From positions 4,901 to 68,900 of the forward strand of contig JBJXDX010000058.1 of assembly GCA_046154585.1 (NCBI GenBank): DNA of 64,000 nucleotides. Reading direction: 5' to 3'. Below the pieces are notes generated by a model. That model made no database searches, had not been told where the DNA came from, and was given only the letters and a program-made list of their open reading frames with translations. This document shows, piece after piece, positions 26,543-36,392 of this stretch; the stretch's first letter is position 1; every line of letters starts with the position of its first letter. The position numbers and the translations under genes were made by a program. The stretch is from CADEFX01 sp046154585 (GTDB taxonomy: Bacteria > Pseudomonadota > Alphaproteobacteria > Rhizobiales > Hyphomicrobiaceae).

Positions 26543-26797
26543 TCAGGCGTTCGGAGGCATCATGGCCAGCTTGAACTTCAACGCTCCGCCGCACGCTGAA
26601 CATTCAATTCCGGGCAGAATTTCGGGCACGACATAGTCAGGTCCAGCCGAAGCGATAAGATCGTCGACATCGAAGGTATAGAAGCGGCCGCAGCCTGCGG
26701 TCTGACAGTAGCCTTCGAGTGCGAGTTTTCGCGCCTTGATGGCGCCGAGCTTCCAACTGGCCGGCCGGCCGGCATCGTCAGGTTTGTCTGTGCCCAT
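26543..26797 (-). CDS. Small zinc-ribbon protein
   Basis: The 84-residue protein has two cysteine pairs that could hold one zinc: YCQTAGCGRFYTF near residue 30 and IECSACGGALKF near residue 66. It starts 2 bp after ureG and is the last gene of the urea/urease run, which ends in a convergent arrangement with the membrane gene. It could help metal handling, or be unrelated. No function is recognised. Confidence 0.65.
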   Translation of the reverse strand: MGTDKPDDAGRPASWKLGAIKARKLALEGYCQTAGCGRFYTFDVDDLIASAGPDYVVPEILPGIECSACGGALKFKLAMMPPNA

Positions 26798-26799
26798 TT

Positions 26800-27429
26800 T
26801 TACCTCCGTCCGAGGCCGCCCGCCTGCTCCACGAACTTGGCTACCGTCTCGGCTCCTGCGCCCGCCCTGAGATTCGTGAACACGTAGGGTTTCTCGCCGC
26901 GCATGCGCTTCGTGTCGTTCTCCATGACATCGAGGCTCGCACCGACGTGCGGGGCGAGGTCGATTTTGTTGATCACGAGCAGATCCGAGCGCGTGATGCC
27001 CGGGCCGCCCTTGCGCGGGATCTTTTCGCCCTGGGCGACGTCAATGACGTAGATGGTAATGTCGGCAAGCTCGGGCGAGAAGGTTGCCGCGAGATTATCA
27101 CCGCCAGACTCGATCAGGACCAGATCGAGGCCAGGAAACCGTTTGGTCATGGTGCCGACGGCGGCCAGATTGATCGAGCAATCCTCGCGGATGGCCGTAT
27201 GCGGGCAACCGCCCGTCTCGACGCCCATGATGCGCTCGTCGGGCAGCGCGCCGGCCCGCATCAGGATCAGCGCGTCCTCCTTGGTGTAGATGTCGTTGGT
27301 GATCGCGCACAGATCGAAGCGATCGCGGAACGCTCGGCAAAGCGCTTCCATCAGCGCCGTCTTGCCGGAGCCGACAGGGCCGCCGATACCGACACGGAGC
27401 GGTCCGGAGTGCGAGCGTGAAGCTGTCAT
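26800..27429 (-). CDS. ureG: Urease accessory GTPase
   Basis: The 209-residue SIMIBI-class GTPase drives nickel insertion into urease. The P-loop is GIGGPVGSGKTALMEALCR. The nickel motif follows in GVETGGCPHTAIREDCS (Cys-Pro-His), then LIESGGDNLAATFSPELAD and VINKIDLAPHVGA (guanine specificity NKID). The start at 27429 is taken because the seven residues before it are not conserved. It lies 37 bp after ureF. Confidence 0.97.
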   Translation of the reverse strand: MTASRSHSGPLRVGIGGPVGSGKTALMEALCRAFRDRFDLCAITNDIYTKEDALILMRAGALPDERIMGVETGGCPHTAIREDCSINLAAVGTMTKRFPGLDLVLIESGGDNLAATFSPELADITIYVIDVAQGEKIPRKGGPGITRSDLLVINKIDLAPHVGASLDVMENDTKRMRGEKPYVFTNLRAGAGAETVAKFVEQAGGLGRR

Positions 27430-27466
27430 TGGCCACCCTTTCGTGCACAACTTTTTTCAATTGGTC

Positions 27467-28201
27467 TCATGAGCGGAACAGCCTCGTATATTGTGTCTCG
27501 TGCTGCAACGAGGCGAGATCAGAGTGCCAGCATGCGCCACCAAGGTCCGCTAGCGTTGCGGCGAGGGATCGCCGCGAAACACTTTCAATCTCTGGCACGA
27601 GTCCGGCCAGCACACGCTGACCGTCAGTCTGCCCGACGACGCCCAGACGAACAGCCGCCGATACAAGATTGCCGACCACTGCCAAACCATAGGGCACCAG
27701 GAACGCTTGAAGCGCAATGCCGTGCCCTGCCGCAGCGATGCCCACAGCCGTGCAGTAGGCGATCTCGCCGTCACGGATGCCGCGGACCCAGGAGATCGCT
27801 GCACAAGGCCATGAGGCTTCGATCTGCGTCATGAAAGCGCCGCCCTGGGTCACGGTTTCCAAGTGACGTTCGGCAGAAGGCTGCAGGGCAACGGCAAGAT
27901 CGATGGCTTCGCGCAGCGCCGCACCATCCCGCTGCATCGTGGCGTGCCATACGGCGCAGAGCAGAATCTGATCGTTGCCCAAAGCACCATACGCAACGAG
28001 ATCCTCCAGCCAGGCGGCCAGCGTTTCCCGATCTTTGATCCAGCCACGTTCCGCCGCCCACTCCAGCCCATGGCTGAAGGCAAAGCCGCCTACCGGGAAT
28101 GCCGGCGAGAACCACAACAGCAGAGGCGCAGGGATCGCACCGCTGGCCCCATCGAGGCTGCGCACTTCCTTGAGCGCATCTAGTCCTGTGCCGTCTGGCA
28201 T
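27467..28201 (-). CDS. ureF: Urease accessory protein
   Basis: The 244-residue all-helical protein bridges UreD and UreG in the urease activation complex. LLLWFSPAFPVGGFAFSHGL is the diagnostic UreF start. LVAYGALGNDQILL and QAFLVPYGLAVVGNLVSAAV are in the usual places. An N-terminal extension of about 20 residues precedes the conserved core. It begins 3 bp after ureE, consistent with translational coupling. Confidence 0.95.
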   Translation of the reverse strand: MPDGTGLDALKEVRSLDGASGAIPAPLLLWFSPAFPVGGFAFSHGLEWAAERGWIKDRETLAAWLEDLVAYGALGNDQILLCAVWHATMQRDGAALREAIDLAVALQPSAERHLETVTQGGAFMTQIEASWPCAAISWVRGIRDGEIAYCTAVGIAAAGHGIALQAFLVPYGLAVVGNLVSAAVRLGVVGQTDGQRVLAGLVPEIESVSRRSLAATLADLGGACWHSDLASLQHETQYTRLFRS

Positions 28202-28204
28202 GAC

Positions 28205-28744
28205 CTAGGCATGACCGCGTCGCGTCGCGGGCCCGTGATGACGATCGTGATCGCCATGATGGTGATGATGACTATGGTCACCGTGATGATGGCTGGCGCG
28301 CAACGGCCCCTGGCCGCCATACGCGCCGCCTTCCGGCTCGAAGGGCTTCTTCACGCGATGCACGTGCGCGCCCAGGCCTTCCACCATCTCTGCCAGCACG
28401 TGGTCGGGCTGGATCAGGATCGCGCCGGGCTCGATCTGCGCGGGCGTGTGGCGATTGCCGAGGTGCCAGGCGATGCGCGCAAGTGCGAGAGAATCGGCGG
28501 CGTGGATCTCCATGAGATCTTCGGCAGCGGCCTTGACGAGCACGACGCCGCCATCCTGCACCAACAAGCCGTCCCCATCGGCGAGATAAGTCGCCTCGGC
28601 AAGGTCGAGCATCAACTCGTGCCCTGCGTCTGTCTTGAGCACAAGGCGCCGGCGATAGCGCGACTGGCGATCGAGCGTGATCGTATCGAGGAACGCGCGC
28701 GGGCCAAGCTGGGCTTTGCGAATGACTGAGCCGGCGTGAAGCAT
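28205..28744 (-). CDS. ureE: Urease accessory nickel metallochaperone
   Basis: The 179-residue protein delivers nickel to UreG/UreD. The N-terminal domain ends around DLAEATYLADGDGLLVQDG. The metal-binding domain holds IAWHLGNRHTPAQIEPGAIL with the conserved His. The C-terminus is a His-rich tail of about 25 residues (for example HHHGDHSHHHHHGDHDRHH), which should store several nickel ions. It lies 9 bp after ureC and 3 bp before ureF. Confidence 0.96.
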   Translation of the reverse strand: MLHAGSVIRKAQLGPRAFLDTITLDRQSRYRRRLVLKTDAGHELMLDLAEATYLADGDGLLVQDGGVVLVKAAAEDLMEIHAADSLALARIAWHLGNRHTPAQIEPGAILIQPDHVLAEMVEGLGAHVHRVKKPFEPEGGAYGGQGPLRASHHHGDHSHHHHHGDHDRHHGPATRRGHA

Positions 28745-28753
28745 GGTAGTCCC

Positions 28754-30469
<1,716 letters not shown>

Positions 30470-30481
30470 CGATGCTCCTTA

Positions 30482-30946
30482 CTACTTCACTTCGGCGAGC
30501 CGTGTGGCCTGGCTAGCCGCAATCTGCCAGCCATCACCGATCCGCACGTACACGGCGGTCCAGCGGAACGAGTAGGTCTTGCCGTCGGATGACTTGATCG
30601 GGCTGACGCCGGTGGCGATGGCCGTCCAGCCGCCGGGCACGCGGACGACCAGTTCGGTGACGGGCGCCGTCTCGATCACCGGATCGCCGGCCAGCGCCGA
30701 GACGATGCGGGCATCCTTGCCGTCCGTTTTGCCGGAGCCGTGCGTGTGCACGAACGCATCGGCATACATGCCACGTAAGGCAGCCGCATCCTTGCGCTCG
30801 ATGGTTGCGGCAAGTGTCTTGCGGAACTCAGTGACTTCCTCGACGACAGCCTTCTCGGCGACCTGATTGAGAATGGCCGGCGGGTGCGCCACGGCAGCAC
30901 CGACGGATAGGAAGCCGGCGAGAAGAAGAGCCAAGAAGCGCCTCAT
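30482..30946 (-). CDS. Secreted NTF2-like (SnoaL/DUF4440-type) protein within the urease operon
   Basis: The 154-residue protein has a signal peptide (FLALLLAGFLSVGAAVAHPP) and an NTF2-fold domain: EFRKTLAATIERKDAAALRG, FVHTHGSGKTDGK and YSFRWTAVYVRIGDGWQIAA. These cone-shaped domains bind small ligands or act as enzymes or immunity proteins. The start at 30946 follows AGGAG by nine bases. It lies between ureB (22 bp) and ureC (12 bp), so it is cotranscribed with urease. Its role there is unknown; it would be periplasmic while urease is cytoplasmic. Confidence 0.85.
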   Translation of the reverse strand: MRRFLALLLAGFLSVGAAVAHPPAILNQVAEKAVVEEVTEFRKTLAATIERKDAAALRGMYADAFVHTHGSGKTDGKDARIVSALAGDPVIETAPVTELVVRVPGGWTAIATGVSPIKSSDGKTYSFRWTAVYVRIGDGWQIAASQATRLAEVK

Positions 30947-30968
30947 GACTTGCACTCCTGCGATCGAA

Positions 30969-31274
30969 TCAGAGATCACCCATGACGTCCTGCCGAAAGC
31001 CGTAGACGCGGCGCGCGCCGGCCAGCGCGACCAGCGTCACCTCGCGCGATTGTCCGGGTTCGAAGCGTACAGCCGTGCCGGCCGGAATATTCAGGCGCAT
31101 GCCGCGCGCCGCCTGCCGGTCGAACGACAGCCCGGAGTTGGTCTCGAAGAAATGATAATGCGAGCCGACCTGGATGGGCCGGTCACCGATATTGGCGACC
31201 ATGATCGTAACCGTTTTGCGTCCGGCATTGATCTCGATGTTGCCATCCTTGATGAACCATTCGCCTGGGATCAA
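30969..31274 (-). CDS. ureB: Urease subunit beta
   Basis: The 101-residue structural subunit assembles with UreA and UreC. The start is TTG 31274, eight bases after GAGG, and gives the family N-terminus MIPGEWFIKDGNIEINAGR. An in-frame GTG at 31286 overlaps the hupE stop and is an alternative. The conserved VANIGDRPIQVGSHYHFFET block is intact. It is followed by the NTF2-like gene instead of ureC. Confidence 0.95.
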   Translation of the reverse strand: MIPGEWFIKDGNIEINAGRKTVTIMVANIGDRPIQVGSHYHFFETNSGLSFDRQAARGMRLNIPAGTAVRFEPGQSREVTLVALAGARRVYGFRQDVMGDL

Positions 31275-31282
31275 GGCACACC

Positions 31283-31855
31283 TCACTGCATCACGATTAA
31301 GACGCCGAGTACCGCCGTCGCCGCGCCGAGGGCACGTACCGGCAGCGCTCCGACGGTCCGCTGCAGTCCCAGGCCGACGCCAATGCCGACCACATGCAAC
31401 AGGGCCGTTGCGGCCGCAAAGCCGAGGGCGTAGCTGGCCCAACCGTCGGCGGGCGCTTCCGCACCGTGTGCGTGCCCGTGGAAGATCGCGAATGCGGCGA
31501 TCAAAACGGCGCCGACCGGGATCGGTGCGCTGACGCCGGTAGCGACAAGGACCCCCAGCACGACTACCGAAAGAGCAATTATCGGCTCGACCTGCGGCAG
31601 TTCGATGCCGGCATGGCCGATGAAGCCGCCCACCGGCATGGCCACGACGAAGGCCGCCGGCCAGATCCAGATGTGCTTGCCGCCGACCATCGCCGCCCAC
31701 AGACCCACGGCGATCATCGCCGCCAGATGGTCGAGGCCCATCAGCGGATGCGCAAATCCGCCGGCCGCGGAGAAGCCCAGAAGCTGTCCGACATGCGCGA
31801 ACGCTGGCGTCGCAGCGAGAAGAAGCGGTGTGCTCAGGAGCAATCGGCGAGTCAT
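31283..31855 (-). CDS. HupE/UreJ family nickel permease
   Basis: The 190-residue membrane protein has a cleavable signal (LLLSTPLLLAATPAFAHVGQ) and about six helices. The metal signature is FAHPLMGLDHLAAMIAVGL, and a second His-rich spot is FAIFHGHAHGAEA. HupE/UreJ proteins import nickel or cobalt, and members beside urease genes supply nickel to it. Its start overlaps the upstream HD gene by 4 bp (ATGA), and its stop lies next to the ureB start, so the segment is translationally coupled. Confidence 0.93.
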   Translation of the reverse strand: MTRRLLLSTPLLLAATPAFAHVGQLLGFSAAGGFAHPLMGLDHLAAMIAVGLWAAMVGGKHIWIWPAAFVVAMPVGGFIGHAGIELPQVEPIIALSVVVLGVLVATGVSAPIPVGAVLIAAFAIFHGHAHGAEAPADGWASYALGFAAATALLHVVGIGVGLGLQRTVGALPVRALGAATAVLGVLIVMQ

Positions 31856-32424
31856 CGGTTGGCTTCCTCTTCTATCTTGGCAGAGATTTCCCTGCGGGCG
31901 TTGTCGCGTGCCGCGATGAACTCGGCATCCAGAATAGGGTTGCGTCCCCGAACCTGGGACACGACCGCCTCGGCCCACTCGATGTAGTCCATGAGGCGAG
32001 CCTTGCTCCACCCCGCCGGCGGGCTCGTGACCAACGCGCGCACGTTGGAAGTCTTGTCGGCGATCTTGAGCACCTGCGCGCGGGCGCTCTTGCGTGTCAC
32101 CGTTTCGACCTGCAGCCGCTTGCGCTCCGCCTTCGGCAGGCTCTTGTCGTCAGTCACCTCGGCTACGAGCTTGGCCACGTCGGAGCCGAAGTGCGTGACG
32201 AGGTCTTCATAACGTGTGACGGTGTCCTCAAGCGTGTCGTGCAGGTAGGCGGCCGCGATCAACTCCGCGTCCTCGCCGCCTGTCGCCTCAGCCAATAGGG
32301 TCGCGACCTCCGTCAGATGATTGACGTAGGGCTCCTCGGCCAGCCCCTTGCGGTGCTGCGCAACGTGCGCCCGTGCGGCAAAATCCGCGGCGCGCGTAAG
32401 GAGGGTGAGGCGACTGTCACTCAT
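31852..32424 (-). CDS. MESH1/SpoT-like HD domain hydrolase (possible small alarmone hydrolase)
   Basis: The 190-residue protein carries the (p)ppGpp hydrolase HD motifs as in SpoT and MESH1: HRKGLAEEPYVNHL (Arg25, His36), AAYLHDTLEDT (His62, Asp63, Glu66, Asp67) and LKIADKTSNVRAL (Asp123, Asn127). There is no synthetase or TGS/ACT domain. It would be a small alarmone hydrolase or a related 3'-phosphohydrolase. It overlaps ureA upstream and hupE downstream by 4 bp each, placing it firmly inside the urease operon. Activity on ppGpp is inferred from motifs, and NADPH or other nucleotides are alternatives. Confidence 0.85.
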   Translation of the reverse strand: MSDSRLTLLTRAADFAARAHVAQHRKGLAEEPYVNHLTEVATLLAEATGGEDAELIAAAYLHDTLEDTVTRYEDLVTHFGSDVAKLVAEVTDDKSLPKAERKRLQVETVTRKSARAQVLKIADKTSNVRALVTSPPAGWSKARLMDYIEWAEAVVSQVRGRNPILDAEFIAARDNARREISAKIEEEANR

Positions 32425-32723
32425 CGGATGGGCTGATGCACCGTCACGAGCTTCGTACCGTCGGGAAATGTTGCTTCCACCTGCACGTCATGGATCATCT
32501 CGGGCACGCCGTGCATAACCTGATCGCGTGTCAGCACGCTGGCGCCGGCCTCCATGAGCGCGGCGACGGACTTGCCATCACGCGCGCCCTCCACGACGAA
32601 TTCCGTTATGAGAGCGATGGCCTCGGGATGATTGAGCTTTAGACCGCGCTCCATACGGCGACGGGCCACGATGGCCGCCATCGAAATCAGCAGCTTGTCC
32701 TTCTCCCGCGGCGTCAGATGCAT
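32421..32723 (-). CDS. ureA: Urease subunit gamma
   Basis: The 100-residue smallest urease subunit is complete. MHLTPREKDKLLISMAAIVA at the start, the LNHPEAIALITEFVVEGARD block and the end of HDVQVEATFPDGTKLVTVH are family hallmarks. It lies 15 bp after ureD and overlaps the HD gene by 4 bp. Confidence 0.97.
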   Translation of the reverse strand: MHLTPREKDKLLISMAAIVARRRMERGLKLNHPEAIALITEFVVEGARDGKSVAALMEAGASVLTRDQVMHGVPEMIHDVQVEATFPDGTKLVTVHQPIR

Positions 32724-32738
32724 CTGTCCTCCCCTGGC

Positions 32739-33599
32739 TCAGCTCGACCACACGCGCGGCATGGATGCGCCCGACAATTCCTGCATGACGCGGACCATAG
32801 CATGGCGCATGTCCCTGGCCGCATCGGTCACGAAGCGCACGACAAGCAATCCGTTCCAAGCGCTTGCCCCCGCTCCGACGCCGGCACTTTCCAGCACCTC
32901 GCGCACGGACGCAAGCCGCGCTTCGGCATCCGGCGCGACGTAGAGGATGCAGGCGAATGCGCGCGCGGGGCCAAGGATTGCAAGGCGGTGCAGGACGTCC
33001 TCCGAAACGTCATCCAGCCTATTGGCTTCCGCAAAGATGAGCCGGCCGTCGCGACGCACCCGCCAGCTATCATGCAGCGCGCCGCGATCCATCACCTCGC
33101 CGCTGGCCGTGCGGCCGAAGATCATGCTTTCGGCAAACAGGAAGCGCGCGGTCGGCGCTACGTCCACCTCGCACCTGCGCCGCAGCCTGGCGCCGGAAAA
33201 CAAGATCGTTTCCTGGGGCGCCCAGATCAGGCGCGCGCCGTCGCAAACGTCAAGGCGCGCATCGATCTCGCTATAAGATCCGATCGTTCGGTAGATGCGC
33301 TCCGCCGCCTGCGTCGTGACGGTCGCATCAGCACCGTGTTGTACCGAAAAATCCAGCTTGATGCGATCACCCCCGACGACACCACCACCCGTGTTGATGA
33401 TGACCGCGTCCGCATGGCGGCTGTGGGTGCGGGGGAACTTCAGGCGATATCCGCCGCGTTCCGCCAGCGTAGCGATGCCAGTCGGGCCATCCAGCCTCGA
33501 CGAAAACGTTGCCGTGATGCCGCCATCGACGCGGATCTTGTCGAGCGTTCGGGCTGCCGCGCGTGCCGGGTCTTCAGACGGCGAGGCGGCGGCGGACAT
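32739..33599 (-). CDS. ureD: Urease accessory protein
   Basis: The 286-residue protein (UreH in Helicobacter) binds apo-urease and, with UreF and UreG, inserts nickel. AVIINTGGGVVGGDRIKLDF, the TTQAAERIYRT block and LIWAPQETILFSGARL are diagnostic. The start at ATG 33599 is chosen; the TTG nine bases upstream is weaker. It overlaps the 3' end of urtE by 26 bp, which joins the transporter and urease halves of the operon. Confidence 0.95.
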   Translation of the reverse strand: MSAAASPSEDPARAAARTLDKIRVDGGITATFSSRLDGPTGIATLAERGGYRLKFPRTHSRHADAVIINTGGGVVGGDRIKLDFSVQHGADATVTTQAAERIYRTIGSYSEIDARLDVCDGARLIWAPQETILFSGARLRRRCEVDVAPTARFLFAESMIFGRTASGEVMDRGALHDSWRVRRDGRLIFAEANRLDDVSEDVLHRLAILGPARAFACILYVAPDAEARLASVREVLESAGVGAGASAWNGLLVVRFVTDAARDMRHAMVRVMQELSGASMPRVWSS

Positions 33600-34269
33600 C
33601 AGCTTCAACCATCTCCGCGCGCGTTCCGCTGATCACGACCTGGCCCCGATCCATGACGGCAAACCGGTCGGCGAGATCCCGCGCGAACTCGAAATACTGT
33701 TCCACCAGCACAATGGCCATTGTGCCGCGCTCCCGCAAGTAGCTGATAGCGCGGCCGATGTCCTTGATGATGGACGGCTGGATACCCTCGGTCGGCTCGT
33801 CGAGGACTAGCAGACCCGGGCGGGTCACCAAAGCGCGGGCGATGGCGAGCTGCTGCTGCTGCCCGCCGGACAGATCGCCGCCACGCCGCCGCAGCATGCT
33901 GCGCAGCACTGGGAACAGCTCGAAGATCTCGTCAGGAATGTTTCGGTCTTTGCGCTTGATCGGCGCGAAGCCCGTTTCAAGGTTTTCCTTGACCGTCAGC
34001 AGCGGGAAGATCTCGCGGCCCTGGGGCACAAACGCGATGCCGCGGCGGGCGCGCTCGTAAGCGGCAAGGCCATTGATGTCCTCGCCGTTCCAGACGACGC
34101 GACCGGCGCTCACCTTCTGATGCCCCACGATCCCGCGCAGCAGGCTGGTCTTGCCGACGCCGTTGCGGCCGAGAATGCAGGTGACCTCGCCCTGACGCGC
34201 CTCGATCGACACGCCGCGCAAGGCCTGCGCCGCACCATAGTGCAGATCGATGCCTTCAACGCTCAGCAT
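33574..34269 (-). CDS. urtE: Urea ABC transporter ATP-binding protein
   Basis: The 231-residue ATPase is a LivF-like member of the branched-chain amino acid type importers. Walker A is CILGRNGVGKTSLLRG, the signature is GGDLSGGQQQQLAIARAL and Walker B is GLLVLDEPTEGIQPSII. The DEPTEGIQP variant is characteristic of UrtE. The start at 34269 lies within the end of the small upstream ORF (7 bp overlap). It ends inside the ureD start region. Confidence 0.95.
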   Translation of the reverse strand: MLSVEGIDLHYGAAQALRGVSIEARQGEVTCILGRNGVGKTSLLRGIVGHQKVSAGRVVWNGEDINGLAAYERARRGIAFVPQGREIFPLLTVKENLETGFAPIKRKDRNIPDEIFELFPVLRSMLRRRGGDLSGGQQQQLAIARALVTRPGLLVLDEPTEGIQPSIIKDIGRAISYLRERGTMAIVLVEQYFEFARDLADRFAVMDRGQVVISGTRAEMVEADVRRRLAV

Positions 34270-34457
34270 AGGCGGGAGCCCTTCTTGCGCATGGCGGCGA
34301 CGGCGGTTTCGGCCTTGCTGCCGATGACACGGAGCGGCCCCTTGAGCCCAACCCGCGCCGGACAAATGCCAGCGTTCGCTTTCGGCTTGGCCTGGCGGGT
34401 GCGAATGCGTGCTGCGCGATCAATCTTGCGGCTGGCAGGCAGATGCGGCGGCAGCAT
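34263..34457 (-). CDS. Small basic protein between urtD and urtE
   Basis: This 64-residue ORF lies 15 bp after urtD and overlaps the urtE start by 7 bp, an arrangement typical of coupled translation. A GAGAGGGG stretch precedes the ATG, and third codon positions are GC-rich like the neighbours. The product is basic with two cysteines and no membrane helix; the central part reads VGLKGPLRVIGSKAETAVAA. I do not know the family. It could also be a leader ORF that only couples urtE translation to urtD. Confidence 0.5.
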   Translation of the reverse strand: MLPPHLPASRKIDRAARIRTRQAKPKANAGICPARVGLKGPLRVIGSKAETAVAAMRKKGSRLC

Positions 34458-34472
34458 GGCTCGTTTCCCCTC

Positions 34473-35234
34473 TCAACGCCCCAGGTAGACTTCCACGACC
34501 CTATCGTTGGCCGACACGGCGTCAATGGTGCCTTCCGCCAAGACCGAGCCTTCATGCAGGCAGGAGACCTTGACGCCGAGCGCCCGTATGAACGTCATGT
34601 CGTGCTCGACGACGACCACCGAATGGGTGGCCGAGATCTCCTTGAGAAGGTGGGCGGTGTCTTCCGTCTCAGCGTCCGTCATGCCGGCGACCGGCTCATC
34701 GACCAGCAGCAGCTTGGGATCCTGCGCCAGCAGCATGCCGATCTCGAGCCACTGCTTCTGGCCGTGGGAGAGATCGCCCGCCGGCCGGTGCCGATGCTGC
34801 AGTAGGCGCACGCGCTCAAGGATGGCGTCGATGCGTTCGCTGGCGATGCGATTGCGCTCGCCGAACAGTGCCGAGCCCGGTGTGCGCTCGCCCTTGAGGG
34901 CCAGGCGGATGTTGTCGGCACAGTCCAGCGTCTCGAACACCGTCGGTTTCTGAAACTTGCGGCCGATGCCGAGCTGGGCGATCGAGGACTCGTCGAGCTG
35001 GGTGAGGTCGTGCTTGCCGTCGAAGTAGACGATGCCGTCGTCCGGCCGCGTCTTGCCGGTAATGACGTCCATCATGGTCGTCTTGCCGGCGCCGTTCGGG
35101 CCGATGATGGCGCGCATTTCGCCCGGCTCGACCGTCAGCGAAAGTTTGTTGAGCGCCTTGAACCCGTCGAAGGACACGCTGACGGCATCCAGGTACAGCA
35201 GGGCTTTCGTCACGTTGAGATCGGGTTCGACCAT
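34473..35234 (-). CDS. urtD: Urea ABC transporter ATP-binding protein
   Basis: The 253-residue LivG-like ATPase has Walker A in IIGPNGAGKTTMMDVITG, the signature LSHGQKQWLEIGMLL and Walker B in PKLLLVDEPVAGMTDAE. VDEPVAGMTDAE is the usual UrtD form. It works with UrtE under the UrtB-UrtC permease. It begins 3 bp after urtC. Confidence 0.95.
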   Translation of the reverse strand: MVEPDLNVTKALLYLDAVSVSFDGFKALNKLSLTVEPGEMRAIIGPNGAGKTTMMDVITGKTRPDDGIVYFDGKHDLTQLDESSIAQLGIGRKFQKPTVFETLDCADNIRLALKGERTPGSALFGERNRIASERIDAILERVRLLQHRHRPAGDLSHGQKQWLEIGMLLAQDPKLLLVDEPVAGMTDAETEDTAHLLKEISATHSVVVVEHDMTFIRALGVKVSCLHEGSVLAEGTIDAVSANDRVVEVYLGR

Positions 35235-35237
35235 CGT

Positions 35238-36392
35238 CTACTCCGCCGCCTGGGGCTGCGATGCGGCTTGTCCGTTCTGTGGGCTCGAGTGTTTCTGAGA
35301 CCGACGGTCGAGCCATTCGTAGAGGGTCCCGACAATGCCTTTCGGCAGAGCCAGCGTAACAGCCACGAACAGCGCACCCAGCGCGAACAGCCAGTATGGT
35401 GCGAGAAGTCCTGTCGTAAACGTCGACTTGAGGAAGTTGACGGCCACGGCCCCGACGGCGGCGCCAATCAGCGTGCCGCGGCCGCCGACAGCCACCCAGA
35501 TCACCGCCTCGATCGAATTTGCGGGAGAAAACTCCGACGGATTGATGATGCCGACCTGAGGCACATACAGCGCACCGGCGATACCGGCCATACACGCCGA
35601 GAGCGTGAAGGCGAGGAGCTTGTAGTGCTCGACACGGTAGCCGAGGAACCGGACGCGGGATTCGGCATCCCGGATGGCGACCAGGACTTTGCCGTAGGTG
35701 GACGTCACCAGAATACGGGCGATGACGAACATGAGGGCAAGCATGGCCACGGTCGTGATGTAGAGCGCGACACGCGTTCCCTGCGCCTGGATGTTGAAGC
35801 CGAGGATGTCCTTGAAGTCCGTCAGGCCGTTGTTGCCGCCAAACCCCATGTCGTTGCGGAAGAACGCCAGCAGGAGCGCATATGTCATCGCCTGCGTGAT
35901 GATGGAGAGATAGACGCCGGTCACGCGGCTGCGGAACGTCAACCAGCCAAACAGGAACGCGAGCAGGCCCGGCACCAGGAAGATCATCACGGCGGCGAAC
36001 GGAAACCAGTCGAAGCCGTACCAGTACCAGGGCAGCTCCTTCCAGTTCAGGAACACCATGAAGTCGGGGAGGATCGGGTGGGCATACACGCCGCGCGTGC
36101 CGATCTGGCGCATCAGATACATGCCCATCGCGTAACCGCCGAGCGCAAAGAACGCGCCGTGACCGAGCGACAGAATTCCGCAATAGCCCCAGACCAGATC
36201 GAGCGCGAGCGCCAGGATGGCGTAGCACAGGTACTTGCCGAGCAGGGATACGACATAGGTCGGCACGTGAAACGTCGAGCTCGGGGGCAGAAGCATGTTG
36301 AGCAGCGGAATAACCACGGCCAGCAGCGCCAGAACGCCCAGGAAGATGCGGCCGCGACCGTCGAGGCTGTGGAGCAGGCGTGCCGTGATCAT
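35238..36392 (-). CDS. urtC: Urea ABC transporter permease
   Basis: The 384-residue LivM-like permease has about ten membrane helices. DLVWGYCGILSLGHGAFFAL, RFLGYRVEHYKLLAFTLSA and WVAVGGRGTLIGAAVGAVAV match UrtC. The Ser/Gln-rich tail after LYEWLDRR is not conserved. Its start overlaps the urtB stop by 4 bp (ATGA). Confidence 0.95.
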   Translation of the reverse strand: MITARLLHSLDGRGRIFLGVLALLAVVIPLLNMLLPPSSTFHVPTYVVSLLGKYLCYAILALALDLVWGYCGILSLGHGAFFALGGYAMGMYLMRQIGTRGVYAHPILPDFMVFLNWKELPWYWYGFDWFPFAAVMIFLVPGLLAFLFGWLTFRSRVTGVYLSIITQAMTYALLLAFFRNDMGFGGNNGLTDFKDILGFNIQAQGTRVALYITTVAMLALMFVIARILVTSTYGKVLVAIRDAESRVRFLGYRVEHYKLLAFTLSACMAGIAGALYVPQVGIINPSEFSPANSIEAVIWVAVGGRGTLIGAAVGAVAVNFLKSTFTTGLLAPYWLFALGALFVAVTLALPKGIVGTLYEWLDRRSQKHSSPQNGQAASQPQAAE

